Part shown: positions 1-7,456 of the stretch, one piece after another
How the letters are laid out: each line of letters starts with the position of its first letter
Numbering within the stretch: position 1 is the first letter of the stretch
NCBI GenBank assembly: GCA_947495575.1
Contig: CANLZL010000001.1
Span: 620,001-684,000, forward strand
Reading direction: 5' to 3'
DNA length: 64,000 nt
From: an uncultured Nioella sp.
GTDB taxonomy: Bacteria; Pseudomonadota; Alphaproteobacteria; Rhodobacterales; Rhodobacteraceae
Program-made: the position numbers and the translations under genes
Notes under the pieces: model-generated
Databases searched by the model: none
The model's input: the letters and a program-made list of their open reading frames with translations, nothing else
Told to the model about the DNA's origin: nothing

Positions 1-70
1 CGGGCTGGGCCTGACGGAATGGCCAGACCGGGTTTTAATAGGGGATGTCCCACATTTCGCGCTTAGTTGA
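1..70 (+). other. possible 3' tail of a gene cut by the window edge
   Basis: Two plus-strand frames are open from the left edge. One stops at 64-66, the other (ending EWPDRVLIGDVPHFALS) stops at 68-70. Either could be the end of a gene that begins outside the window. The tail is too short to recognise, and the stretch could equally be intergenic. Confidence 0.2.
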
Positions 71-114
71 GGGATGGTACCGCGTTTCGGAATCTGAAAA
101 GGAGGAGACTAGTG

Positions 115-282
115 ATGATATTCAGATCACTGTTTTTCGTATTCGTGGCCTTCTCTCTGCCCTTCAACGCACAGGTCGATGAGGCGGCAGATGGTTTAGG
201 GACGGCGATCGCCCAATGCATTCAGGTTGTGTGCCAAGCCCCAAATTCAGTGCCGAACCAAAGCGCTGCAGAGTATAGTTAA
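115..282 (+). CDS. small putative secreted peptide, 55 aa
   Basis: No family is recognised. The ATG at 115 follows a strong AAGGAGGA ribosome binding site (about positions 100-107), and a GTG at 112 is the alternative start. The first 20 residues form a typical signal peptide (short basic start, then a Phe/Val/Leu-rich core, then FNA-Q), so the mature peptide would be about 35 residues. It contains Cys35 and Cys40, which could form a disulfide, and a polar tail. No gene within 180 bases shares its strand downstream. Function is unknown; the start context is the best argument that it is translated. Confidence 0.5.
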   Translation: MIFRSLFFVFVAFSLPFNAQVDEAADGLGTAIAQCIQVVCQAPNSVPNQSAAEYS

Positions 283-410
283 TGCACGGGGGGCGACAGG
301 GCCTGAGGGCCTTTGGCCGAAACATGCCTGACTATCACTCTGACGTGCGAAAGGGAATGCACACGGGATCCGTTAGTTATGCTGGAGAATAACAGATGAA
401 GCCGGACAAC

Positions 411-460
411 GGGGGGCAGCCCCCCCGCCGGTCGGATTGCCAAAGGCCATTCGAAACCCG
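411..460. repeat. dispersed GC-hairpin repeat, copy 1
   Basis: A palindrome of six G, CA and seven C (with neighbouring bases) is followed by GGTCGGATTGCC and then GCCATTCGAAAC. A closely similar element lies at 54538-54595. It sits just past the 3' end of the minus-strand MAPEG gene, where it could act as a transcription end or mRNA-stabilising hairpin. The 283-462 gap holds nothing else that can be supported. Confidence 0.55.
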
Positions 461-462
461 TT

Positions 463-882
463 TCAGGTCAGGCGTGCCGCAAATACGGCATACCCCATCA
501 GCAAGACGCAAACCCAACCCATTGAATAGAGGATGGGACGGATCGGCATGCGGGCCAGGCCCGAAATCATACCCACGGCATGCACCACTCGGATCCAGAA
601 GAACGCAATCGCCGTCCAATAGGTGAGGGCTGTGAACCCATCGACGCGATCCAGGATCAGGATCAGAATGGCAAAGGGAATACCTTGCTCAAGCAGGTTC
701 AAATGGGCCCGATTGGCGCGTTGGACCCATGGGCGCAGATTGGGGATCTGGGCGGGCCGGCCAAACGCATCTTCGCCACTGGGGTCAGCGGCCAGCCCGA
801 TCACATAGGGCATCCACATCGAGGCGGCGAAAAGCATCAGGCAGGTCAGGACGCCCAATTCGGTTGGAAAGCTCTCCATCAC
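463..882 (-). CDS. MAPEG family membrane protein
   Basis: A 139-residue integral membrane protein of the MAPEG family (membrane-associated eicosanoid and glutathione metabolism proteins). About four hydrophobic segments are visible (near residues 7-27, 68-85, 86-105 and 115-136). The conserved polar stretch RANRAHLNLLEQ around residues 55-66 supplies the Arg, Asn and Glu typical of the family. Its ATG overlaps the stop of the upstream ArsR-SRPBCC gene by four bases (ATGA), so the two are almost certainly translated together. The bacterial family is often annotated as glutathione-dependent or as inner-membrane protein of unknown role. Substrate cannot be read from the sequence. Confidence 0.85.
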   Translation of the reverse strand: MMESFPTELGVLTCLMLFAASMWMPYVIGLAADPSGEDAFGRPAQIPNLRPWVQRANRAHLNLLEQGIPFAILILILDRVDGFTALTYWTAIAFFWIRVVHAVGMISGLARMPIRPILYSMGWVCVLLMGYAVFAARLT

Positions 883-1628
883 ATCGCCCCCATATCGGAA
901 TAACGTGTGGCCTCACCGGTTTCGAGCCATGTCTTGATGCCTGACAGCAAGCGCTCCCAACCGTCAATGACGCCTTCCTGACCTTCGGGAATGTCGAAAT
1001 GCTCTACCGTCAGGCGCATGAAGCCTTCGCGCGGCTCAAGGATATAGACACATCGAGAGCTGGCCATTTCCGGGCCCCAATGCGGATGAAATTCAAACTC
1101 CAGCCGGGTCTTTGGAGTGGCTTTGGTTGTGCGGATCTCAAGCATCTTATTGTCCTGCACATAGTAGATGGCCCCGTCCTCGCGGGTCAGGTGGCCTTCG
1201 GCACGGGTGGCCATGAAATGGTATTGCACGACCTGTGCGGGATCGGTCAGCGCATCCCACAGCGCGTCTTGGGTGCAGCGGATAAAGGTGCTCATTACAA
1301 AATCGGGTTTCGACATATCTTTTCCCTCCAGGCGAGTTTTCAGGTCCAGAACAGACCGGGCAGCGGGTCCCACAATCAGCGGTTCGATCCAGCGATCGAC
1401 CACTTCCTGCAGGGGTAACGCGTTGAGGTAATGGTATTTGAACCGGCCCTCACGGCGCGTGGTGATCAGACCGGCCTCTTCCAAGACACCCAAATGTTTC
1501 ATGACGCCAAACCGTGTCATGTCCAGCCGGGGTTCAAGGTCGCTCAGCGACTGTCCGTCTTTCTCGCGCAGGCAATCGAGAAGGTCGCGACGGGCAGGGT
1601 CGTTCAGAGCTTTGAAGATCAAGTCCAT
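879..1628 (-). CDS. ArsR-type regulator fused to an SRPBCC (AHSA1-like) domain
   Basis: A 249-residue two-domain protein. Residues about 1-95 are an ArsR winged helix (FKALNDPARRDLLDCL start, recognition helix near DMTRFGVMKHLGVLEEAG, wing near RREGRFKYHYL). Residues about 108-240 are an SRPBCC/AHSA1-like ligand-pocket domain (ALWDALTDPAQVVQYHF, then GWERLLSGIKTWLETG near the end). The fusion suggests a regulator that senses a hydrophobic ligand through the second domain. The ATG at 1628 has no Shine-Dalgarno sequence and lies six bases after a good -10, which points to a leaderless mRNA. It heads an operon with the MAPEG gene and is divergent from the hydrolase at 1751. Confidence 0.85.
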   Translation of the reverse strand: MDLIFKALNDPARRDLLDCLREKDGQSLSDLEPRLDMTRFGVMKHLGVLEEAGLITTRREGRFKYHYLNALPLQEVVDRWIEPLIVGPAARSVLDLKTRLEGKDMSKPDFVMSTFIRCTQDALWDALTDPAQVVQYHFMATRAEGHLTREDGAIYYVQDNKMLEIRTTKATPKTRLEFEFHPHWGPEMASSRCVYILEPREGFMRLTVEHFDIPEGQEGVIDGWERLLSGIKTWLETGEATRYSDMGAM

Positions 1629-1634
1629 TTTTCA

Positions 1635-1677
1635 ATAATAGGTGATTAGATAGTCACGTGACAAGACAGTCACCTAT
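1635..1677 (-). promoter_or_regulatory. promoter and palindromic operator of the ArsR-SRPBCC operon
   Basis: Read on the minus strand, TTGTCA (1664-1659), an 18-base spacer and TATTAT (1640-1635) form a sigma-70-like promoter ending six bases before the ATG. The inverted repeat ATAGGTGA (1638-1645) / TCACCTAT (1670-1677) encloses a second perfect palindrome, GTCACGTGAC (1653-1662), that overlaps the -35. This is the expected layout for ArsR autorepression. The binding assignment is inference. Confidence 0.6.
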
Positions 1678-1750
1678 AAAATGATCCACGACCCTTCCAA
1701 CCCCCTGTAATTTCTGGCCTAATATGCCCCATCAGCAGAGGAGAATCCGG

Positions 1751-2494
1751 GTGACGCATAGCCTGACAACACGCCAAGGGCGCCGAATCGCATTCAACCA
1801 AAGCGATGGCGAGGGGCCGGGGATCGTCTTTCTGGGCGGGCTGAAATCCGACATGGAAGGCACCAAGGCTATTCATCTTGAGGCTTGGGCCAAGGCACAG
1901 GGAAGAGCGTTCCTGCGATTTGATTATTCCGGGCATGGTGAAAGTTCGGGCGAATTCACCGATGGCTGCATTGGTGATTGGGCCGAGGATGCTGAGGCGG
2001 CAATCCTGACCCTGACCAACGGCCCGCAAATATTGGTCGGCAGTTCCATGGGCGGATGGGTGTCATTGTTGATGGCGCGACGCCATCCTTCGATCCTGGC
2101 AGGGCTGGTTGGCATAGCTGCAGCACCGGATTTCACAGAAGACAGCATGTGGGCCGGGTTCAGCGCAGCCGAAAGAGCGGCGATGGAAACTGACGGATAT
2201 GTGGATCTGCCCAGTGATTATGGGGACCCCTACAGGATCACCAAGCGTATGATCGAAGATGGCCGCAACCAATTGGTGTTGCGTAGTCCCCTGTCCATCA
2301 ACGTCCCGGTCCGGTTGTTGCAGGGCACAGATGATGCGGATGTTGAGATGTCTGTGGCCTTGCGGCTGCTGGATCACCTTCAGGGGCCGGATATCCGGCT
2401 CGAACTTGTCAAAGGCGCCGATCATCGTTTCTCGGATGAAAACTGCCTTGGTCGGGTCACTGCCGCAGTTGAGGATGTTCTTGCCCGGATCTAG
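1751..2494 (+). CDS. alpha/beta hydrolase
   Basis: A 247-residue cytosolic alpha/beta-hydrolase fold protein. The nucleophile elbow GSSMGG (Ser99), the acid region GTDDAD and the late histidine in GADHRF give a complete catalytic triad. FLGGLKSDM and FDYSGHGESSG match the oxyanion-hole and cap-side motifs of the serine aminopeptidase/ABHD10-like branch. The GTG at 1751 is preferred because GAGGAG lies seven bases upstream; an ATG at 1724 in the same frame lacks one. The gene is divergent from the ArsR gene and overlaps the next hydrolase by 20 bases. The substrate is unknown; an acyl-ester or thioester is the family expectation. Confidence 0.8.
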   Translation: MTHSLTTRQGRRIAFNQSDGEGPGIVFLGGLKSDMEGTKAIHLEAWAKAQGRAFLRFDYSGHGESSGEFTDGCIGDWAEDAEAAILTLTNGPQILVGSSMGGWVSLLMARRHPSILAGLVGIAAAPDFTEDSMWAGFSAAERAAMETDGYVDLPSDYGDPYRITKRMIEDGRNQLVLRSPLSINVPVRLLQGTDDADVEMSVALRLLDHLQGPDIRLELVKGADHRFSDENCLGRVTAAVEDVLARI

Positions 2495-3470
2495 GGCAAT
2501 CCGTCGATCCCTTGGCGGGGTCGGGGTTCTGGTCTTGTGTCTTGTCGCTTTCTGGTTTCTCGCTCCGCGTGAAAGGCCGGACTGGTCGCCAGAGTTATCA
2601 TTGGATCTGAGCGATCCTGACGCGTTTCTGGCGGCGCGCGAAGGAGCGTTCCCCGATATTACGGAAGGTGCCGAGGCGCGGATCATTTGGGCTGGTAATC
2701 CCGGTCAGGTGACAGATTTCAGTGTCCTCTATCTTCATGGCTTCACAGCAACTTCGGAGGAAATCAGGCCCGTTCCCGATCAAATCGCGGCGGCGCTTGG
2801 CGCTAATCTGGTGTTTTCACGATTGCGCGGGCATGGCCGGGGTCCGGATGCCTTAGAGGTGGCCCGCGCGGGGGAATGGTTGGAGGACACGGCGCTTTTC
2901 CTTGAATTGGCCCGACAGGTGGGACGGCGGGTTTTGGTTGTATCCAATTCTACCGGCGGCACATTGGGCGCCATTGCCATGACAGAGCCTGACATGGCCG
3001 AAAACGTCGCCGCCCAGATTATGATTTCTCCAAATTTTGGCCTGACCCACCCGGCACTTCGCCTGATGCAAGGCCCGCTGGCGCGGCAGTGGATTTCGTG
3101 GATTGCAGGGGACCGGCATTGCCTTGAAACCGTCAGCGACTCACATGCCCGATACTTCACGACATGTATCCCAAGTCGGGCCGGTGTCAGCGTTGGAACG
3201 ACCTTAAATGAACTCAACCTGCGTAGTTTCGAGGCAGTTTCGGTGCCGGTTTTGGTGATTTACGCTGAAGAGGACAAGGTGGTATCGCCGGTGGCCACGC
3301 GGGAATTTGCTACCCGGTGGGGTGGCGAAATGACCCTTGCATTGCAAACGCTTCCCGAAAGTGGGGTGGATAGCTATTCCCATGTAATTGCAGGAGAAAT
3401 CCTGAGCCCGGCCATGACGGAGCAAGTCATGGCGGTCATCCTGTCCTGGGTCGCAGACCAGAATCTCTGA
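2475..3470 (+). CDS. membrane-anchored alpha/beta hydrolase
   Basis: A 331-residue hydrolase with one N-terminal hydrophobic segment (about residues 14-26) that serves as signal anchor, followed by an alpha/beta-hydrolase domain. Visible elements are HGFTATSEEI (oxyanion hole), the nucleophile elbow VSNSTGG, the acid in YAEEDKVVS and the late histidine in YSHVIAGE. The elbow has Ser instead of the usual first Gly of GxSxG. The open frame continues upstream inside the previous gene, but the ATG at 2475 begins the part with hydrolase-like composition and overlaps its neighbour by only 20 bases, so the pair is probably co-translated. It resembles carboxylesterase/monoglyceride-lipase types; the substrate is not evident. 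Confidence 0.75.
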   Translation: MFLPGSRAIRRSLGGVGVLVLCLVAFWFLAPRERPDWSPELSLDLSDPDAFLAAREGAFPDITEGAEARIIWAGNPGQVTDFSVLYLHGFTATSEEIRPVPDQIAAALGANLVFSRLRGHGRGPDALEVARAGEWLEDTALFLELARQVGRRVLVVSNSTGGTLGAIAMTEPDMAENVAAQIMISPNFGLTHPALRLMQGPLARQWISWIAGDRHCLETVSDSHARYFTTCIPSRAGVSVGTTLNELNLRSFEAVSVPVLVIYAEEDKVVSPVATREFATRWGGEMTLALQTLPESGVDSYSHVIAGEILSPAMTEQVMAVILSWVADQNL

Positions 3471-3517
3471 TCCAACCACTGTGCAGTTGCAGAAAAGAAA
3501 ATTGAAATTTCTTCTTG

Positions 3518-3533
3518 CCGAAACCGGTTTCGG
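3518..3533. promoter_or_regulatory. LacI-type operator upstream of the sugar operon
   Basis: CCGAAACCGGTTTCGG is a perfect 16-bp palindrome with the central CG step typical of LacI-family sites. It lies 31 bases before the start of the LacI-type gene, so autorepression of the whole operon is likely. That this regulator binds it is inference from position and symmetry. Confidence 0.7.
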
Positions 3534-3564
3534 AACCGAGCCTGAATGTGGGAGAGGAAAAATC

Positions 3565-4677
3565 ATGGCAATCGCACAGCACAAGCCAGCATTGAAGCGG
3601 AGGGTCACAATCAATGACCTTGCCGATGAGCTGGGCCTTGCCAAAGGCACCATTAGCCGTGCGCTGAACGGATATCCCGATATCTCTGCCTCAACCCGTG
3701 TTCGTGTGACGAAAGCGGCCGAGCGCATGGGGTATCAGCCATTGGCGCAGGCGCAGGCCATCAGAACTGGGTTGGCCCGCTCCTTGGGGCTGGTTTTGAA
3801 CGCCGGGCCCGGCAATACGCATAAGCCGTTCCTGACAGATTTTCTTGATGGGATCAGTCGCGCCGTTTCAAAAGAAAACTGGTCCCTGACGGTTGCCACC
3901 GCAATGGATGAGGCCGACGAAGTGGCCACGATGGCCCGCCTTGTGAATGAGCGCAAAGTGGATGGGTTCATCCTGCCACGGACAAAAGTGGTTGATCCCC
4001 GTATTGATCTGCTGCGCGAACGCCATGTGCCATTCGTCCTTTACGGCCGCACGGGCGACCCAACCGATTGCGCATGGTTTGATATTGCCGGTGAGGCCGC
4101 CATTCGTGATGCCGTGATGCGCCTGCATGGTCTTGGGCATCGCCGAATTGGGTTCATTAATGGGGCAAGCGTTTACAATTATGCTCCCCTGCGCCTGCAA
4201 GGGTATAAGGAAGGCTTGGCTAAATCCGACCTACCATTTGACCCGGCATTGACCCGTTCCGAGGCAATTACAGTTGGGCAGGGGGAACGTAAAGGTGGGG
4301 AATTGCTGCAGTTGCAGAACCCACCAACCGCAATCGTGTGCGCCTTGGATTTGGCAGCATTGGGGGTTTATCGAGCCGCGCAAATGCGCGGGCTGGATGT
4401 GGGTCATGATCTGTCAGTTGTTTCCTATGACGGTATCCCTGAGGCCGCTACGGCAAGTCCGCCATTAACAACATTCGCTGTCGATACCCGCGCAGCCGGG
4501 TCCCGTTTGGCCAGCTTGCTTTTTGCGCGCATCCGCGGCGCAGCACCCGAGGGCCTGAGAGAGACTGTTTCAGCACATTTAATCGCGCGTGGTTCTGATG
4601 GTCCCGCGCCTACGAAACCAACCGGAGGGTTTGAAACCCCCTCCAATAAGAACCAACCAAAGGGAGAAAACACATGA
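3565..4677 (+). CDS. LacI family transcriptional regulator of the sugar operon
   Basis: A 370-residue LacI-type repressor. Residues about 13-60 are the DNA-binding helix-turn-helix and hinge (VTINDLADELGLAKGTISRA, then GYPDISASTRVRV). The rest is the periplasmic-binding-protein-like effector domain, with typical HRRIGFINGA and VSYDGIPEA segments. The ATG at 3565 follows GAGAGGA and begins 31 bases after the palindromic operator; a longer frame from 3481 would read through the operator. Its stop overlaps the start of the binding-protein gene by four bases (ATGA), so regulator and transporter form one operon. The effector is presumably the imported glycoside. Confidence 0.92.
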   Translation: MAIAQHKPALKRRVTINDLADELGLAKGTISRALNGYPDISASTRVRVTKAAERMGYQPLAQAQAIRTGLARSLGLVLNAGPGNTHKPFLTDFLDGISRAVSKENWSLTVATAMDEADEVATMARLVNERKVDGFILPRTKVVDPRIDLLRERHVPFVLYGRTGDPTDCAWFDIAGEAAIRDAVMRLHGLGHRRIGFINGASVYNYAPLRLQGYKEGLAKSDLPFDPALTRSEAITVGQGERKGGELLQLQNPPTAIVCALDLAALGVYRAAQMRGLDVGHDLSVVSYDGIPEAATASPPLTTFAVDTRAAGSRLASLLFARIRGAAPEGLRETVSAHLIARGSDGPAPTKPTGGFETPSNKNQPKGENT

Positions 4678-6029
4678 GTGTAACAACCAAGGGCGCCCGC
4701 GCTCTTCTGCTGGCGGCAGCCTCGACCATGGCGATGGCCGCAATGGCGGATGCGGATACGATCCGCTTCTGGACCACTGAGGAACAGCCTGAGCGCCTTG
4801 CCCGCCAAGAAGCAATGGCCGCAGCTTTCACGGCAGAATCTGGCATTGAAGTTGACGTTATTCCAGTGACCGAGTCCGATCTGGGAACACGTACTACCGC
4901 CGCATTTGCAGCGGGCGATCTGCCTGACGTGATCTATCATCCGTTGCAATATGCCCTGCCATGGGCAGAAGCCGGCATTCTCGATCCTGACGCTGCAACC
5001 GAAGTGATTGAAGCACTTGGCATCGATACCTTTGCGCCGGGTGGCCTGAACATGGCTGGCTTTGATGATATCTATGCCTCGGTTCCGGTAGATGGCTGGA
5101 CACAGATGATCGCCTATCGGGCAGACTTGTTCGAAGAAGCGGGCCTTGCGCCGCCGACCGATTTTGCATCTGTCGTCGCTGCAATCGAAGCGTTGCATAA
5201 TCCGCCAGAGATGTTCGGCTTTGTTGCACCTACTAAAATCGACGAATCCTATATGTCTCAGGTGCTTGAGCATCTCTTCCTGGCCAATGGCGTCAGCCCG
5301 GTTAACTCGGACGGCCTGCAAGAACTGGACGAAGCCGCAACAATCGAAGTGTTGGAGTTCTACAACGCAATCGCTGGTGCCTCTCCGGAAGGCGAGCTTT
5401 ACTGGTCGCAATCGCGTGAGCTTTATTTGGCGGGTCGCACGGCAATGATCATCTGGTCGCCATTCTTGCTGGACGAACTGGCCGGTCTGCGTGACAGCGC
5501 TCCGCCCACCGTCAGCGATGACCCAACCACGCGTGAACTGGCGGCTGTAACCGGCATCATCACGAATTTCTCAGGCCCATCTAACCCAGATGGTGCGGCC
5601 TATGCGGATGTTCGCTATCTCGGCATCACTGCCGATGCGGATACCGACAGCGCGATGGCCTTTGTCGAGTATTCGATGGGTGAAGGTTACACGGCCACAT
5701 TGTCGATCGCACCTGAGGGCAAGTTCCCTGTGCGTCGCGGCACCGAGGAAAACCCCGAAGAGTTCATCGAAGCATGGTCCATGCTGGACGTGGGCGTCGA
5801 TCGCTTTGCACCCCTGTCTGACCTTTACCCCGCTGAAGTGATTTCCGAGCTTGTTGCTGGCCTTGATGTTGGACAGCGTTGGGGCGTGACCGAGAACCAG
5901 CTTGGTCTGGCCTCGACCATCAACAACAGCCAGGTGCTGAACCGTCTCGTCCGTGAATTCTTTGACGGCGAGCGCGATGCAGCAGCAACAGTTGCTCTGA
6001 TGAACGAAGAACTGGCCGCGCTGCAATAA
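4674..6029 (+). CDS. ABC transporter sugar-binding protein (extracellular family 1)
   Basis: A 451-residue periplasmic binding protein. A signal peptide covers about residues 1-26 (Ala-rich core ending MADA-DTIRFW), followed by a family 1 solute-binding fold (TIRFWTTEEQPERLARQEAM at the mature start, TAAFAAGDLPDVIYHPLQY further on). It captures the substrate for the two permeases downstream. A perfect GC-rich stem-loop follows its stop at 6048-6077, an arrangement often linked to higher expression of the binding protein than of the permeases. The exact sugar cannot be read; the linked MGH1-like glycosidase argues for a glycoside or glycosylated compatible solute. Confidence 0.93.
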   Translation: MSVTTKGARALLLAAASTMAMAAMADADTIRFWTTEEQPERLARQEAMAAAFTAESGIEVDVIPVTESDLGTRTTAAFAAGDLPDVIYHPLQYALPWAEAGILDPDAATEVIEALGIDTFAPGGLNMAGFDDIYASVPVDGWTQMIAYRADLFEEAGLAPPTDFASVVAAIEALHNPPEMFGFVAPTKIDESYMSQVLEHLFLANGVSPVNSDGLQELDEAATIEVLEFYNAIAGASPEGELYWSQSRELYLAGRTAMIIWSPFLLDELAGLRDSAPPTVSDDPTTRELAAVTGIITNFSGPSNPDGAAYADVRYLGITADADTDSAMAFVEYSMGEGYTATLSIAPEGKFPVRRGTEENPEEFIEAWSMLDVGVDRFAPLSDLYPAEVISELVAGLDVGQRWGVTENQLGLASTINNSQVLNRLVREFFDGERDAAATVALMNEELAALQ

Positions 6030-6047
6030 GCGCTGCCACCTCCCGGT

Positions 6048-6077
6048 GTCCGGCCGCTATCCCCTTTGCGGCCGGAC
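6048..6077 (+). other. intercistronic stem-loop after the binding-protein gene
   Basis: GTCCGGCCGC (6048-6057) pairs perfectly with GCGGCCGGAC (6068-6077) around a 10-base loop. There is no T-run, so it is more likely an mRNA 3'-stabilising hairpin or partial attenuator than a full terminator. Confidence 0.7.
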
Positions 6078-6113
6078 CCACCCAATCAAACTTATTTGAT
6101 CCGGAGAATGCCA

Positions 6114-7358
6114 ATGACCTCCGCCGTCCCTCCCAAGGGCACGGGCCCCCTTGCGCGTCGTGAAGCGCGCCTGGCCTGGGGCCTGCTCCTTCCAACTCTG
6201 ACCGCCGTTATGCTGGTCGTTATCCTGCCTTTGCTGGCGATCTTTTGGATTTCGGTCAAACCGGTCGAACTGGCAGACCTGCGCGCGCCCGCGCCGGTTG
6301 CCAATGAACAGATGCGCGGGCGACCAAGCGAAGCCGGAGATGAGGCGACCTGGCAATTTCGGGTCCGAAACTCCAGCCAGGATACAATCATCGAAGGGGT
6401 GACGCTGACTGACACTCTTCCGGATGGTTTTGAAGTGGCGGTTATGGATGAGCGCTGCGAATTGACCGGTGCTGCCCTGTTCTGCGACCTGGGCGATCTG
6501 GAAGGCGGCGCGCGTGAAACCATCGCGATCGAAGGCTCCGTCGGCGCGGCCTATTTCGACGGCGACGTTGATGTTGATGATTTTGAACCCAGTTTGACCG
6601 GCACAGCCGATTTCGTGTTGACCAATGCCGAGTTCACCTGGGAAAACTTTGCCCGTCTTTTTGACAGCCGCGATTTCTGGGCGGTGGTCTGGGCCACAAC
6701 ATTCTACACGGTATTTGGCACCGTGGGGGCATTGTTGATCGGCCTTTTTGCGGCGCTATTGCTGAACCAAAGCTTTCGGGGGCAGGGGCTGTTGCGCGGG
6801 TTCTACCTGTTCCCCTATGTGGCGCCGGTCATCGCTGTCGCCTTTAGCTGGGTGATCCTGTTCGATCCTTTCTCAGGCTCGATCAATGCGTTGCTGATCC
6901 AGATGGGCGTGACCGAAAGCTCGATCAATTTCTTCGGTGAACGTCCATTGGCGCTGATCATGGTGACAGTGTTCGAGATCTGGCGCTATTTCCCGCTCTC
7001 GTTCCTGTTCATTCTGGCGCGGATGCAATCCATTGACACCGATATGTACGAGGCCGCGGATATGGACGGCGCAAGCCCGTTCCAAAAGTTCCGCTACCTC
7101 AGCTTGCCGCAGTTGATGGGCATCCTGTCCGTTCTGTTCCTGTTGCGCTTCATTTGGACCTTCAACAAGTTCGACGACATCTTCCTGCTTACGGGCGGCA
7201 ACGCCGGGACGCGGACGCTGACGGTGAACGTCTATGAACAGGCCTTTGCCCTTTCCAATATTGGCGCGGGCGCGGCGGTTGCGGTTGTCATCATGTTGAC
7301 GCTGCTCTGCTTCTCCTGGGCGTTCTTCAAATACATGTCGCAGGAGGAAGGGTTATGA
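6114..7358 (+). CDS. MalF-type ABC permease with an inserted DUF11-like domain
   Basis: A 414-residue sugar ABC permease. The first membrane helix is about residues 22-47. It is followed not by the usual short loop but by about 125 residues including a DUF11-like beta-sandwich (about 78-145: VTLTDTLPDGFEV, Cys115, Cys124, CDLGDLEGGARETIAI) that should lie in the periplasm. The remaining helices and the EAA loop (EAADMDGASPFQKFRYLSLP) from about residue 175 are standard MalF type. ATG 6114 is chosen because GGAG lies seven bases upstream; ATG 6108 is too close to it. The stop overlaps a 33-codon ORF by ATGA. Confidence 0.92.
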   Translation: MTSAVPPKGTGPLARREARLAWGLLLPTLTAVMLVVILPLLAIFWISVKPVELADLRAPAPVANEQMRGRPSEAGDEATWQFRVRNSSQDTIIEGVTLTDTLPDGFEVAVMDERCELTGAALFCDLGDLEGGARETIAIEGSVGAAYFDGDVDVDDFEPSLTGTADFVLTNAEFTWENFARLFDSRDFWAVVWATTFYTVFGTVGALLIGLFAALLLNQSFRGQGLLRGFYLFPYVAPVIAVAFSWVILFDPFSGSINALLIQMGVTESSINFFGERPLALIMVTVFEIWRYFPLSFLFILARMQSIDTDMYEAADMDGASPFQKFRYLSLPQLMGILSVLFLLRFIWTFNKFDDIFLLTGGNAGTRTLTVNVYEQAFALSNIGAGAAVAVVIMLTLLCFSWAFFKYMSQEEGL

Positions 7359-7456
7359 GCATGCGTTTCGTCACCTTCGGCGCAGACCCAGTGGGCGCGC
7401 GCTATCCCTTCGCACTCTTTGAAACCTGCATAACCAAAAAGGAGGATCTGTCATGA
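7355..7456 (+). CDS. 33-codon ORF bridging the two permease genes
   Basis: An open frame of 33 codons begins at an ATG sharing ATGA with the stop of the upstream permease and ends at a TGA sharing ATGA with the start of the downstream permease. CAGGAGGAAG just before it is a good ribosome binding site. The peptide (MSMRFVTFGADPVGARY and so on) has no recognised domain and no membrane segment. Its likely role, if translated, is to couple the two permease genes. It may also be chance or a relic, since the downstream start has its own AAGGAGGA. Confidence 0.35.
   Translation: MSMRFVTFGADPVGARYPFALFETCITKKEDLS

Noticed and set aside
396-626. Plus-strand frame with GGAGAATAACAG ahead of an ATG at 396
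   Set aside because: Although the ribosome binding site looks good, the frame runs through the GC-hairpin repeat and then antisense to MAPEG.
2259-2474. Longer N-terminus for the second alpha/beta hydrolase
   Set aside because: The frame upstream of 2475 lies within the first hydrolase gene, is Cys/Trp/Arg-rich and has no ribosome binding site.
4425-5411. A 328-codon minus-strand frame opposite the sugar-binding protein
   Set aside because: Antisense to a clear binding-protein gene, His/Cys/Arg-rich, with no supporting start signal.
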